Shown: one piece after another, positions 42,598 through 50,388 of the stretch
Position numbering within the stretch: position 1 is the first letter of the stretch
How the letters are laid out: each line of letters opens with the position of its first letter
Assembly (NCBI RefSeq): GCF_014202995.1
Contig: NZ_JACHIA010000022.1
Location: 42,606-106,605 of the forward strand
Direction: 5' to 3'
DNA from: Longimicrobium terrae
GTDB lineage: Bacteria > Gemmatimonadota > Gemmatimonadetes > Longimicrobiales > Longimicrobiaceae
Length of the DNA stretch: 64,000 nt
Notes under the pieces: generated by a model
Databases searched by the model: none
What the model saw: the letters and a program-made list of their open reading frames with translations, nothing else
What the model was told of the DNA's origin: nothing
Made by a program: the position numbers and the translations under genes

Positions 42598-45500
42598 ATG
42601 TTCATATCCGATTTCTCCATCCGGCAGCCCATCGTCACCATCGTCATCATGTTGTCGCTGGTGGTGTTCGGCATCGTGGCGCTGATGGGCCTGCAGACGG
42701 ACGAGTTTCCCGAGATCAACCCGCCCATCATTTCCGTGGCCGTGCCGTATCCCGGCGCGTCGCCGCAGGGGGTGGAGCGGGAAGTGGTGGACCCCATCGA
42801 GGACGCGGTGGCCAGCATCAGCGGCGTGGACGAGATCACCTCGTCGTCCACGGACAGCTATGCGCAGATCACCGTCAGCTTCCTCTTCGGCAAGGACGTG
42901 CAGGTGGCCTCGCAGGAGGTGCGCGACGCGATCTCGACGATTCGCGGCGAGCTGCCGCTGGAGATGGAAGATCCCATCATCTCCCGCTTCGATCCGAATC
43001 TTCAGCCCATCGTTTCGCTGACGCTGTCGTCCACCACGCTGTCGGTGGCGCAGCTGACGCAGCTGGCCGATCCGGGAATCAACGGCCAGCTGAGCGGCAT
43101 CAACGGCGTGGCCAGCGTGGAAGTCGTCGGCGGCGTGCAGCCGGAAATGACGGTGCTGCTGCGGCCGGACGCCCTGCAAGCCTCCGGCGTGAGCGCCACG
43201 GAAGTCGTGCAGGCGCTCCAGGCGCAGAACCTGGCCGCGCCCGTGGGCCGGGTGAGCGGCGAGTCGGAAGAGCGCAGCATCCGCCTCGTCGGCCGGCTGG
43301 AGGACGCCAAGGCCTTCGAGCAGCTGGTGGTGACGGAGCGCGGGGGGACGGTCATCCGCCTGGGCGACGTGGCCACGGTGGCGGAGGGGAGCGAGGAGCA
43401 GCGGTCGCGCGCGCAGTACAACGGGCGCGAGGCGGTGGGCATCGACGTCGTCAAATCGACGGGGTTCAGCACCACGGAAGTGGCGGGGGGCGTGCTCAAG
43501 GAGGTGGAGCGCATCCGCAAGACGCTGCCGCGGGGGACGGAGCTGAACGTCGTCCGCAACTCCGGCGTGCGCGTGGAGCAGTCCGTGAGCAACGTGGAGC
43601 ACACGCTGGTGGAGGGGCTCGTCCTCACCATCCTCGTCGTCTTCCTCTTCCTGAACTCCTGGCGCTCGACGGTCATCACCGGCCTGGCGCTGCCGGTGAG
43701 CATGCTGGCGGCGTTCATCCCCATCTACCTGTTCGGGTTCACGCTCAACAGCATGAGCCTGATGGGGCTGTCGCTGGCGATCGGCTTGATCATCGACGAC
43801 GCCATCGTGGTGCGCGAGAACATCGTGCGGCACGTGGAGATGGGGAAGGACCACATGCAGGCCAGCGAGGAAGGGACGAGCGAGATCGGCCTGGCCGTGA
43901 CCGCCACGACCTTTGCCATCGTGGTCGTGTTCGTCCCCATCGGGATGATGCCGGGGCTGGCGGGGCAGTTCTTCAAGCCGTTCGCGCTGACCATCGCGGC
44001 GGCGGTGCTGGTGTCGCTGTTCGTGTCGTTCTCGCTGGACCCCATGCTGTCGGCGTACTGGCCGGACCCGCACAAGCCGTTTGAGCAGCAGGGATGGCTG
44101 ACGCGCACGGTGAGCCGCTTCAACCACTGGTTCGACCGGCAGGCGGACCGCTACAAGGGCGTGATCGCCTGGGCGCTGGACCACCGGTGGATGATGGTGT
44201 TCCTGGCCGGCGGCACCTTCGTCGCGGCGCTGGCGCTTCAGGTGATGTTCGGCGGCAGCGGGTTCGCCCCGCCGCAGGACCGCAGCGAGCTGCAGCTGGC
44301 GGTGGAAACGCCGCCGGGCTCCAGCCTGGACTACACCAGCCGCAAGGCCGAGGCGGCGGCGCGGCTGGCCCGCACGCACAAGGAGGTGGCGTACACCTAC
44401 ACCACCGTCGGCGGCGCCAGCGGCGCGGTGGACGAGGGGCAGGTGTACGTGAAGCTGGTGCCCAAGGCGGACCGCGACATCGGCCAGGCCGAGTTCAGCG
44501 GCGTGCTGCGGCGCGAGGTGGGGCAGATTGGCGGCGCGACGTTCTCTACGCTGGGCAGCGGCTTCGGCGGCGGGCAGAAGCCGCTTCAGGTGCAGCTGCG
44601 CGGGCCGGACGCCGCGGTGCTGACGCGCCTGGCCGAGCAGGTGGCGGACCGGGTGAAGAAGGTGCCGGGGACGGCGGACGTGTCGCTGTCCACGCGCGGG
44701 CAGCGGCCGGAGCTGGTGGTGACCATCGACCGGGCGCTGGCGGGAACGCTGGGCCTTACCGTCGGGCAGATTGCCCAGGCCATGCGCCCCGCCTTTGCCG
44801 GCGTGGACGCGGGCGACTGGGTGGACGCCGCAGGCGAAACGCGCGACGTGACCGTGCGCTTGGCGCCGGAGGTGCGGACGAGCGCGGTGGACCTGCGCAA
44901 CCTGCCGCTGGTGATCGCGCCGGCGGGGGCGGGCGCGGGTGCCGGCGCCAACGCGGGTGGCGGCGGCGGGGTTCCGGGCGGGGCGACGGGTGCGTCGGCC
45001 GGGCCCACGCTCATTCCGCTCAGCCAGGTGGCCACGGTGGAAGACGGGCTGGGGCCGGCGATCATCAGCCACGTGGACCGCGAGCGCGTGGTGACGGTGG
45101 AAAGCAACCTGGCCGGGGCGGACCTGGGTACGGTGACGCAGGCCGTGAACCAGGCGGTGAGCGGAATCGCCTTTCCCGCCGGGTACGAGGTGGTGCAGGG
45201 CGGCGAGGCGGAGGACCAGGCCGAGGTGTTCGGCGCCATGTTCACGGCGCTGGGGACGGCGGTGCTGCTGATGTACCTGGTGCTGGTGCTTCAGTTCAGG
45301 TCGTTCCTGGACCCCATCGCGATTCTGCTTTCGCTGCCGCTGTCGCTGATCGGCGTGGTGCTGGCGCTGCTCATCACCGGCGACACGCTGAACATGATGA
45401 GCATGATCGGCATCATCCTGTTGATGGGGATCGTGGCCAAGAACGCCATCCTGCTCATTGACTTCGCCAAGTGGAACCACGAGCAGGGCACGCCGCTGCG

Positions 45501-45819
45501 CGAGTCGCTGATCGAGGCGGGGCGCGTGCGTCTGCGGCCCATTCTGATGACGACGTTCGCGCTGGTGGCGGCGATGATCCCGGTGGCGATCGGCGCGGGC
45601 GAGGGCGCGGACTTCCGCGCGCCGCTGGGCCGCGCGGTGATCGGCGGCGTGATTGCGTCGACGGTGCTGACGCTGCTGGTGATCCCGACGTTCTACGAGA
45701 TTCTGTACGAATGGCGGGAAAAGCTGATGGGGTTCATGAGCCGGCGGTTTGGCGGGCACAAGCCGCCGCACACGCCGGGTCCGCACCCGCACCCCGCGCC
45801 CAGCCCGGCGGGCGACTGA
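42598..45819 (+). CDS. RND-family efflux pump, inner-membrane transporter
   Basis: 1073 residues, 6 bases after the adaptor. Proton-driven drug/solute pump of the AcrB/MexB type: N-terminal FSIRQPIVTIVIMLSLVVFG, TM4 with the proton-relay pair LSLAIGLIIDDAIVVREN (about residue 390), FVPIGMMPGLAGQFFKPF, and C-terminal LMGIVAKNAILLIDFA. Around residues 777-803 is an inserted Gly/Ala-rich run (GAGAGANAGGGGGVPGG) not usual in the family. Substrate unknown. A strong terminator follows. Confidence 0.96.
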   Translation: MFISDFSIRQPIVTIVIMLSLVVFGIVALMGLQTDEFPEINPPIISVAVPYPGASPQGVEREVVDPIEDAVASISGVDEITSSSTDSYAQITVSFLFGKDVQVASQEVRDAISTIRGELPLEMEDPIISRFDPNLQPIVSLTLSSTTLSVAQLTQLADPGINGQLSGINGVASVEVVGGVQPEMTVLLRPDALQASGVSATEVVQALQAQNLAAPVGRVSGESEERSIRLVGRLEDAKAFEQLVVTERGGTVIRLGDVATVAEGSEEQRSRAQYNGREAVGIDVVKSTGFSTTEVAGGVLKEVERIRKTLPRGTELNVVRNSGVRVEQSVSNVEHTLVEGLVLTILVVFLFLNSWRSTVITGLALPVSMLAAFIPIYLFGFTLNSMSLMGLSLAIGLIIDDAIVVRENIVRHVEMGKDHMQASEEGTSEIGLAVTATTFAIVVVFVPIGMMPGLAGQFFKPFALTIAAAVLVSLFVSFSLDPMLSAYWPDPHKPFEQQGWLTRTVSRFNHWFDRQADRYKGVIAWALDHRWMMVFLAGGTFVAALALQVMFGGSGFAPPQDRSELQLAVETPPGSSLDYTSRKAEAAARLARTHKEVAYTYTTVGGASGAVDEGQVYVKLVPKADRDIGQAEFSGVLRREVGQIGGATFSTLGSGFGGGQKPLQVQLRGPDAAVLTRLAEQVADRVKKVPGTADVSLSTRGQRPELVVTIDRALAGTLGLTVGQIAQAMRPAFAGVDAGDWVDAAGETRDVTVRLAPEVRTSAVDLRNLPLVIAPAGAGAGAGANAGGGGGVPGGATGASAGPTLIPLSQVATVEDGLGPAIISHVDRERVVTVESNLAGADLGTVTQAVNQAVSGIAFPAGYEVVQGGEAEDQAEVFGAMFTALGTAVLLMYLVLVLQFRSFLDPIAILLSLPLSLIGVVLALLITGDTLNMMSMIGIILLMGIVAKNAILLIDFAKWNHEQGTPLRESLIEAGRVRLRPILMTTFALVAAMIPVAIGAGEGADFRAPLGRAVIGGVIASTVLTLLVIPTFYEILYEWREKLMGFMSRRFGGHKPPHTPGPHPHPAPSPAGD

Positions 45820-45840
45820 CGGAGCGGCGGACAATGCAGG

Positions 45841-45872
45841 ACCGGCTCCCGCGCAGATGCGCGGGAGCCGGT
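45841..45872 (+). terminator. Terminator of the efflux operon
   Basis: Perfect 15-base arms (ACCGGCTCCCGCGCA) with a 2-base central spacer (so the innermost pairs must open), 21 bases after the RND stop and followed by TTATTCTT. Confidence 0.85.
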
Positions 45873-45916
45873 TTATTCTTGCGATCAGACATCGACCCGA
45901 CGAGCCGGCCTCCCGG

Positions 45917-45990
45917 CGGCCCCCACCCGGGCCGGCACCACCGGCCCACCCTCCCCCAAAAAAGACTGGGGGAGGGTTGGGGCGGGCGGA
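45917..45990. repeat. GGCCGGCACCACCGGCCCACCCTCCCCC element, copy 1
   Basis: CGGCCCCCACCCGGGCCGGC, then ACCACCGGCCCACCCTCCCC and a hairpin CCCTCCCCCaaaaaagactGGGGGAGGG. The same element is reversed at 50257-50321. Confidence 0.75.
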
Positions 45991-46030
45991 TGGTCTGGAG
46001 TGCAGAGCGGGAATCGGGTGAGCGGATCTC

Positions 46031-46113
46031 GTTGAGCGGATGAATCCGCCGCTCAAACAGCGCAAAGCCCCGACACCGGCCGCTGGCGCGTCCGGTTCGG
46101 GGCTTCCAACTGC
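46031..46113. repeat. GAAGCCCCGAACCGG...GCGGATTCAT element, copy 2
   Basis: GTTGAGCGGATGAATCCGCC, then GCTCAAACAGCG, AGCCCCGACACCGGC and GGTTCGGGGCTTCCAACTGC. Same orientation as copy 1 at 34420. Confidence 0.8.
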
Positions 46114-46164
46114 ATCAGGGACGACAACAACGGAGATCGCGCCGCGGGCCGAACTCGTCGCTCG

Positions 46165-46222
46165 CGCCGAACGGCTCCCCCTCTCCCGCTTGCGGGAGAG
46201 GGGGTTGGGGGGAGAGGGGTGC
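46165..46222. repeat. CCCTCTCCCGCTTGCGGGAGAGGGGG element
   Basis: Perfect hairpin CCCCTCTCCCGC/GCGGGAGAGGGG followed by GGGGGGAGAGGGG. A relative of the elements at 31690 and 34538. Confidence 0.7.
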
Positions 46223-46295
46223 CTCAGCATGCGCCAAACCATCCGGAATGGGGTGAGTAGCCGTTCCCCTCCATCCACTCCCTCACGAACGCAAA

Positions 46296-46327
46296 AGCGC
46301 CCGCCGGGGATCATCCCGGCGGGCGCT
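46296..46327 (-). terminator. Terminator of the 84-residue protein gene
   Basis: Perfect 13-base arms AGCGCCCGCCGGG/CCCGGCGGGCGCT, 6-base loop; on the minus strand followed by TTTTGCG. It starts 44 bases after the stop at 46371. Confidence 0.75.
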
Positions 46328-46370
46328 TCTCATTGCTCGCGGTCTCCAGCGTGACTGCGCGCGAACGGCG

Positions 46371-46625
46371 TCAGACGTTGGTGACGGTCACGCTCTGCAG
46401 GATCTTGCCCTCGCGCACCAGCGCGTACCCGGTCAGCTTTCCCTGCTTCTTCCACGTGTTGGACGGGTTCTGAAACGCCCACACCTCGTCCCCCTCGGTC
46501 GCCTGCCGCTTCAGCTTCTGCCACGCCATGCGGATGCGCAGCGCGGCCATGTCCGGCAGGTGGCGGTGATAGGAAGTCGGCGCATTTTCAACCCGCTCCG
46601 TAAGCCACTCTTCAATGATCTTCAT
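46371..46625 (-). CDS. Hypothetical protein, 84 residues
   Basis: From the ATG at 46625. It contains MKIIEEWLTERVENAPTSYH, then a helical DMAALRIRMAWQKLKRQA, DEVWAFQNPSNTWKKQGKLTGYALVREG and a short strand-rich end. The sequence looks like a real small globular protein with no signal peptide. Family not recognised. It has its own terminator and lies between repeat-rich gaps. Confidence 0.7.
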   Translation of the reverse strand: MKIIEEWLTERVENAPTSYHRHLPDMAALRIRMAWQKLKRQATEGDEVWAFQNPSNTWKKQGKLTGYALVREGKILQSVTVTNV

Positions 46626-46849
46626 CGGTCCCGCCTTCGAACTGGTTTGACCCACCCCCGACGCGTCCGCCCGGGGAAAGGCATCCGCTTCCAGACCGTC
46701 AGGGCGATGGAAGAACCTGACCCTCGCAACCTACCGCAACCGCACGTTCCCCGCCACCGCCGTCCATCTCCTCTGCCTGCCCCGCCGTCGCCCGCCGCCT
46801 GTGCGGATGCATCGCGCCGTGTGGCGCAGCCCGGACGCGCCCGGCCGGG

Positions 46850-47209
46850 TCAGGCCACGTGCACGGAGCCGCGCGTTTCACGGGCGCTGGCCACGGCGTG
46901 CAGCAGGTTTTCGGCGTAGAAGCGGATCTTGTCGGCGGGGATGCCGGTGGCGGCCTCGATCTGCCCGGCGGCGTCGCGCACCGTCCGCGCCTCGTGCCGC
47001 AGTTCATCCAGACCGTCTTCGCGGACGATGAACCCCCACTCGCTCCCCAGCGACGGCAGCAGCGTCAGGCCGAGATCCTTCATCACCGGCGTGCCCCACA
47101 ACTCCGTGCGGTACGACTCATCGCCGATCATCCCGCCGCCGGGGCCGAGCTCCACGTGCACCTCTCCACCGTCCGGGCTCGCGGCCCATACACTCACGTT
47201 CAACGTCAT
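46850..47209 (-). CDS. Hypothetical protein, 119 residues
   Basis: From the ATG at 47209. It contains LNVSVWAASPDGGEVHVELG, DESYRTELWGTPVMKDLGLTLL, EWGFIVREDGLDELRHEART and KIRFYAENLLHAVASARE. It looks like a small cytoplasmic alpha/beta protein, with the style of immunity or contact-system proteins. Family not recognised; there is no signal peptide. Confidence 0.7.
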   Translation of the reverse strand: MTLNVSVWAASPDGGEVHVELGPGGGMIGDESYRTELWGTPVMKDLGLTLLPSLGSEWGFIVREDGLDELRHEARTVRDAAGQIEAATGIPADKIRFYAENLLHAVASARETRGSVHVA

Positions 47210-47275
47210 CGCGCGTACCCGATCCAGATGAAGTGCGTTCGTCGTGGATGAAGCCGGCGGCGACGGGAGCCTCGT

Positions 47276-47331
47276 CTGAAGGCGACTGAAGTCGCGGCAA
47301 CAACGGCGCGAAGTCCGCCTGCGCGGACTGT
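47276..47331. repeat. AGTCCGCC...GCGGACT element, copy 2
   Basis: CTGAAGGCGACTGAAGTCGC, then GGCAACAACGGCGCGAAGTC, CGCCTGCGCGGACT. Near-identical to the sequence broken by the IS element at 63293. Confidence 0.8.
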
Positions 47332-47394
47332 GCCGGCGGCCCCCGCGTGGTCCCGGACGATGGCGCGGCCGCGGCGCCACGAGGGAATGAATTC

Positions 47395-47433
47395 CCCGCT
47401 GGTGAAGCACAAAGTCCGCCGTCGCGGACTGCG
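47395..47433. repeat. AGTCCGCC...GCGGACT element, copy 3
   Basis: CCCGCTGGTGAAGCACAAAG, then TCCGCCGTCGCGGACTGCGG. Shares the AGTCCGCC...GCGGACT hairpin but has a different left part. Confidence 0.65.
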
Positions 47434-47550
47434 GCGGCGGCTCCAGCGCGGGGGGCCGGCCGTTTGTGCCGGGCGATCCTTGCGGCGCCCGCACCGCTGC
47501 CGCGCGCCCGAACCTCTGCCCTGGCTCAGCTTGGCCCACGTGCCGACTCA

Positions 47551-47630
47551 CGCCGCCTACGGCGTCATCCTGAGGAGGCGCCGATGTAACTCTCTGCCGC
47601 GCCGATGCTTGGCGCCGACGAAGGATCTAC
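47551..47630. repeat. GTCATCCTGAGG...CGAAGGATCTAC element, copy 2
   Basis: CGCCGCCTACGGCGTCATCC, TGAGGAGGCG, a divergent middle, then GCCGACGAAGGATCTACCAT. Same ends as 31370-31443. Confidence 0.75.
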
Positions 47631-47675
47631 CATCCGCCGGTCCAACCGTCCCACGTCCACCGAACTCGCCCCACG

Positions 47676-47763
47676 ATGCAGTTGAAGCCCCGAACGGCGC
47701 CTGTGGGCGCCGTGTCGGGGCTTACCGCCTTCGGGAGCGGCGGATTCATCCGCTCCCGAAGGC
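47676..47763. repeat. GAAGCCCCGAACCGG...GCGGATTCAT element, copy 3 (reversed)
   Basis: ATGCAGTTGAAGCCCCGAAC, GGCGCCTGTGGGCGCCGTGT, CGGGGCTTACCGCC and GAGCGGCGGATTCATCCGCTC. Reverse orientation to the copies at 34420 and 46031. Confidence 0.8.
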
Positions 47764-47812
47764 CGCGCGACGCAACCTGTCCATCACCCGCCGCACGCCA
47801 TCCTTTTCCTCT

Positions 47813-48022
47813 CGCCTCGCACCTGATCGATCCCGTATCTCCGCCCTGCGTCTCCGGCCGCATGATCGCCTCGCATCTGATCGATCCCGCATCTCCGCCC
47901 GGCGTCTCCGCCTCGCATCTCCGCCCCCGCACCTTGTCGATCCCGCGTCTCCGACCGCATCGCCGCCTCGCACCCTGTCGATCCCGCGTCTCCGCCTCGC
48001 ACCTTATCCGCCCCGCATCTCC
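47813..48022. repeat. Degenerate tandem repeat of GTCGATCCCGCRTCTCCGCC
   Basis: Four main units start with (G)TCGATCCCGYRTCTCCG at about 47826, 47880, 47937 and 47978; spacing is 54, 57 and 41 bases. Between them are extra CCTCGCATCTCCGCC half-units. No gene runs across it. Confidence 0.7.
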
Positions 48023-48064
48023 CGCGAACGCCGGCACTCGTGACTCATCCACCACGCGCGTCCC

Positions 48065-48505
48065 TCACTCCGGCGCGCCGTTGAACCGGGCCGTGAACCG
48101 CTCCATGCGCGCGCGGTTCACGCCCATGTCGCCGCGGCCAACGCGCGATGCTGACCGAAAACGAACCACGCCCGCCGTGCTGTCCACCAGGATCTCCACG
48201 TCATCCACAAACCGCATCAGCCGGCTGCGCGACTCCGCGTGCAGGTAGTCCGCGCGCTCGTCCACGATGCGCGTGCGCGGTTCCCGCAGCAGCGCGGCGC
48301 GGGCACGCTCCAGCGCCGCCGCGGGCGTGTCGCGAAAGGGCAGCGGCGGCATGGCGTGCACCGCATCCGCCGCGTCCGTCGACACGCAGTTGGGCGAATC
48401 GGGGCACGGGCCCAGCGGTCCGCCCGGCGTGGCCAGCCCGCGCGGGGCGGCGTTGCATCCGGCCAGCAGAAAGGCGGCGAGAGAGGTCATGGCGCGTCGT
48501 GTCAT
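48065..48505 (-). CDS. DUF1499 lipoprotein
   Basis: 146 residues from the ATG at 48505 (a second ATG at 48490 gives a more normal signal). Lipobox LAGC, then the DUF1499 signature CPDSPNCVST, and LREPRTRIVDERADYLHAESRSRLMRFVDDVEIL with RFRSASRVGRGDMGVNRARME at the end. DUF1499 proteins are small, widespread and uncharacterised, often exported. Confidence 0.9.
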   Translation of the reverse strand: MTRRAMTSLAAFLLAGCNAAPRGLATPGGPLGPCPDSPNCVSTDAADAVHAMPPLPFRDTPAAALERARAALLREPRTRIVDERADYLHAESRSRLMRFVDDVEILVDSTAGVVRFRSASRVGRGDMGVNRARMERFTARFNGAPE

Positions 48506-48603
48506 GTCGTGAACCGGCAGCGGGGTGCTGAAGCGGGGGCGACACCGGTTCTTGCACAGAGCCTGCCGCGCCCAAACGTTCTCATCAACCGTACGGACGC
48601 CGG

Positions 48604-49206
48604 ATGCCCGCCAACAATCACGACCTGCACGGAAACGCGCCCGACACCTCGTCGGCGGTGCTGATCATCGTGGACATGATCAACGACCTGGAATTTCCCG
48701 GCGGCGACGAGCTGGTTCCGCAGCTGATTCCGGTCGCGGAGCGCATCGCGTCGCTCAAGGCCCGCGCCCGCAAGGCCGGGATCCCCGTCGTGTACGCCAA
48801 CGACAACTTCGGCAAATGGCGCTCGGACTTTCGCGAAGTGGTGGATCACGTGCTCAACGGCGACGTGAAAGGCAAGCCGCTGGCGGAGGCGCTGCGTCCG
48901 GATGAGGATGACTACTTCGTGCTAAAGCCCAAGCATTCCGCCTTTTTTGCCACGACGCTGGATACGCTGCTTCAGTACCTGGGCGCGCGCCACCTGATTC
49001 TGACCGGCGCCACCGGCGACACCTGCGTGCTCTTTACCGCCAGCGACGCGTACATGCGCGACCTGCACCTGCACGTTCCCGCGGACTGCACCGCGTCCAT
49101 CGATCCGGATGAAAACGCCCGCGCCATCGACTACATGGCACGTGTTCACCACGCCGACGTCACGCCGTCCGGCGAGCTGGACCTGCAGAAGCTCGCCCGC
49201 GCCTGA
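48604..49206 (+). CDS. Isochorismatase-family cysteine hydrolase
   Basis: 200 residues from the ATG at 48604. The alpha/beta hydrolase has the Asp-Lys-Cys triad: Asp24 in LIIVDMINDLEF, Lys108 in FVLKPKHSAFFAT and Cys141 in TGATGDTCVLFTASDAY. Family members hydrolyse nicotinamide, carbamates and similar amides; the substrate is unknown here. Cytoplasmic; single gene, convergent with the next. Confidence 0.93.
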   Translation: MPANNHDLHGNAPDTSSAVLIIVDMINDLEFPGGDELVPQLIPVAERIASLKARARKAGIPVVYANDNFGKWRSDFREVVDHVLNGDVKGKPLAEALRPDEDDYFVLKPKHSAFFATTLDTLLQYLGARHLILTGATGDTCVLFTASDAYMRDLHLHVPADCTASIDPDENARAIDYMARVHHADVTPSGELDLQKLARA

Positions 49207-49239
49207 ATGCCGTCTGGCGCCACGCGCGTCCGCAGGCGG

Positions 49240-49998
49240 CTACCGGGCGGCCGGAGCGGGCGCGCGGTCGGGCGCGGAATGGGGAAAGCGCTCCCGCCAG
49301 TCCGGCGTGACCGGGTGCGTCTGGCCAGTGACCGCGCTCCAGCCGCAGCGGGCCACGTTGCCGGGATGGAAGGCCGAACCGCAGTTGCCCATGGTGTACA
49401 TGGGCCCGAACGACATGGGTTCCCGCGGCGGCGGATGGATGGCGGCGTAGCCGCTCCACCCCGCGGCGATCGCGAGGCACGCCAGCCCGGCCAGCGCGAC
49501 GCGCGTTTGCAGAGGGCCGCGCCACCGTCCGCGGACGAGCCTCACGGCGAGGGTGACGAGGTAGATGGCTCCCGCCGCGCCCGCCCACTGCATGGCAAAG
49601 AGCGACAGACACACCCACGACGACACGGAATACTGCGGCTGCACCCGCGCCGCCTCATCCACGCTCAGGCCCAGGCGCCGGACGGAATCCGCCATGCGCG
49701 GATCACGGGCGAGTTGCGGCACCCGGGCATGGTTGGCCGTCGCGCGGATGGCTGCCACTGAGGACTCTTCTCCCGCGCTCTCCAGCAGGTACGCCACCGC
49801 GCACCGCGTTTCCACCGCGTCCACGAACACGGGGCGGGGTGCGCCGCGCCCGCCGTGCCGGGGAAAGAGGCCGCGCCGTGCATACGTTTCCAGACGGCGG
49901 ATCGTCTCCCGGCGGGGCTCGTCCGCCTCCCGCGCGCGATCCGCCTTCAACTCGCCGATCACCCGCGCAAAATGCCGGCGCAGGCGCACGCGTTCCAT
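49240..49998 (-). CDS. Membrane protein with a FVDxxxxxCAVAxLL domain
   Basis: 252 residues from the ATG at 49998 (75 more bases of open frame upstream look non-native). The N-terminal 130 residues match a recurrent extracytoplasmic-type sequence: RRLETYARRGLFPRHGGRGA, PRPVFVDAVETRCAVAYLLESAG, VPQLARDPRMADSVRRLGLSVDEAARVQPQY. Two membrane spans follow (LFAMQWAGAAGAIYLVTLAV, VALAGLACLAIAAGWSGYAA) and a short Cys-containing tail (MGNCGSAF, ARCGWS). Function unknown. Confidence 0.75.
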   Translation of the reverse strand: MERVRLRRHFARVIGELKADRAREADEPRRETIRRLETYARRGLFPRHGGRGAPRPVFVDAVETRCAVAYLLESAGEESSVAAIRATANHARVPQLARDPRMADSVRRLGLSVDEAARVQPQYSVSSWVCLSLFAMQWAGAAGAIYLVTLAVRLVRGRWRGPLQTRVALAGLACLAIAAGWSGYAAIHPPPREPMSFGPMYTMGNCGSAFHPGNVARCGWSAVTGQTHPVTPDWRERFPHSAPDRAPAPAAR

Positions 49999-50116
49999 CA
50001 ACCCGAGAACGTCCAAGGGCAACTCCGGTGGATGAGGGTGATGACGGGCCGGCGGGCAAGGGCACCGCGGCATTCCGGAGAGCCGGCGCGAGGGCGCGTT
50101 CGTCTTGGATCGCGGA

Positions 50117-50203
50117 TGCCGACGCAGTTGAAGCCCCGAACGGCGCCTGTGGGTGGTGTGTCGGGGGTTCCCGCTGTTTGAGCGGCGGATTCATCCGCTC
50201 AAG
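50117..50203. repeat. GAAGCCCCGAACCGG...GCGGATTCAT element, copy 4 (reversed)
   Basis: ATGCCGACGCAGTTGAAGCC, CCGAACGGCGCCTGTGGG, TCGGGGGTTCCCGCTGTTTG, AGCGGCGGATTCATCCGCTC. Same orientation as copy 3. Confidence 0.8.
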
Positions 50204-50256
50204 ACAACCCGCTCACGCGACGACCTCCGCCCTGCCCGTCGGAACATCCGCCGCAC

Positions 50257-50321
50257 CCAACCCTCCCCCGGCCTTTTTCGGGGGAGGGTGGGCCGGTGGT
50301 GCCGGCCCGGGTGGGGGCCCG
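50257..50321. repeat. GGCCGGCACCACCGGCCCACCCTCCCCC element, copy 2 (reversed)
   Basis: CCAACCCTCCCCCGGCCTTT, then TTCGGGGGAGGGTGGGCCGG, TGGTGCCGGCCCGGGTGGGG. Reverse complement of the element at 45917-45990. Confidence 0.75.
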
Positions 50322-50388
50322 CCGCGGAACTCGCCCCACCGCTGAATCCGACGTCATGGGGTGGCGAGCGGACAGGCTGCCGATCGCG

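Larger units (their letters stand above)
45820..46370. other. 551-base gap with terminators and three repeat elements
   Basis: The terminators at 45841-45872 and 46296-46327 flank repeat elements at 45917-45990, 46031-46113 and 46165-46222. I see no gene here. Confidence 0.7.
47210..48064. other. 855-base repeat hub without genes
   Basis: Contains, in order, AGTCCGCC elements (47276-47331, 47395-47433), the GTCATCCTGAGG element (47551-47630), the GAAGCCCCGAAC element (47676-47763) and a degenerate tandem repeat (47813-48022). No frame looks coding. Confidence 0.7.
49999..50388. other. 390-base gap with two reversed repeat elements
   Basis: Holds the reversed elements at 50117-50203 and 50257-50321. 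I see no gene in it. Confidence 0.65.

Noticed and set aside
41428..46314. Very long open frame on the minus strand (over 1600 codons) opposite the efflux operon
   Set aside because: It is the antisense shadow of GC-rich coding DNA: repetitive His/Arg/Gln/Ala composition, no domain, and the plus strand is clearly RND/HlyD.
47813..48022. CRISPR array in the tandem repeat
   Set aside because: Repeat units are degenerate, spacing is 41-57 bases with repeat-like filler and no cas genes are present.
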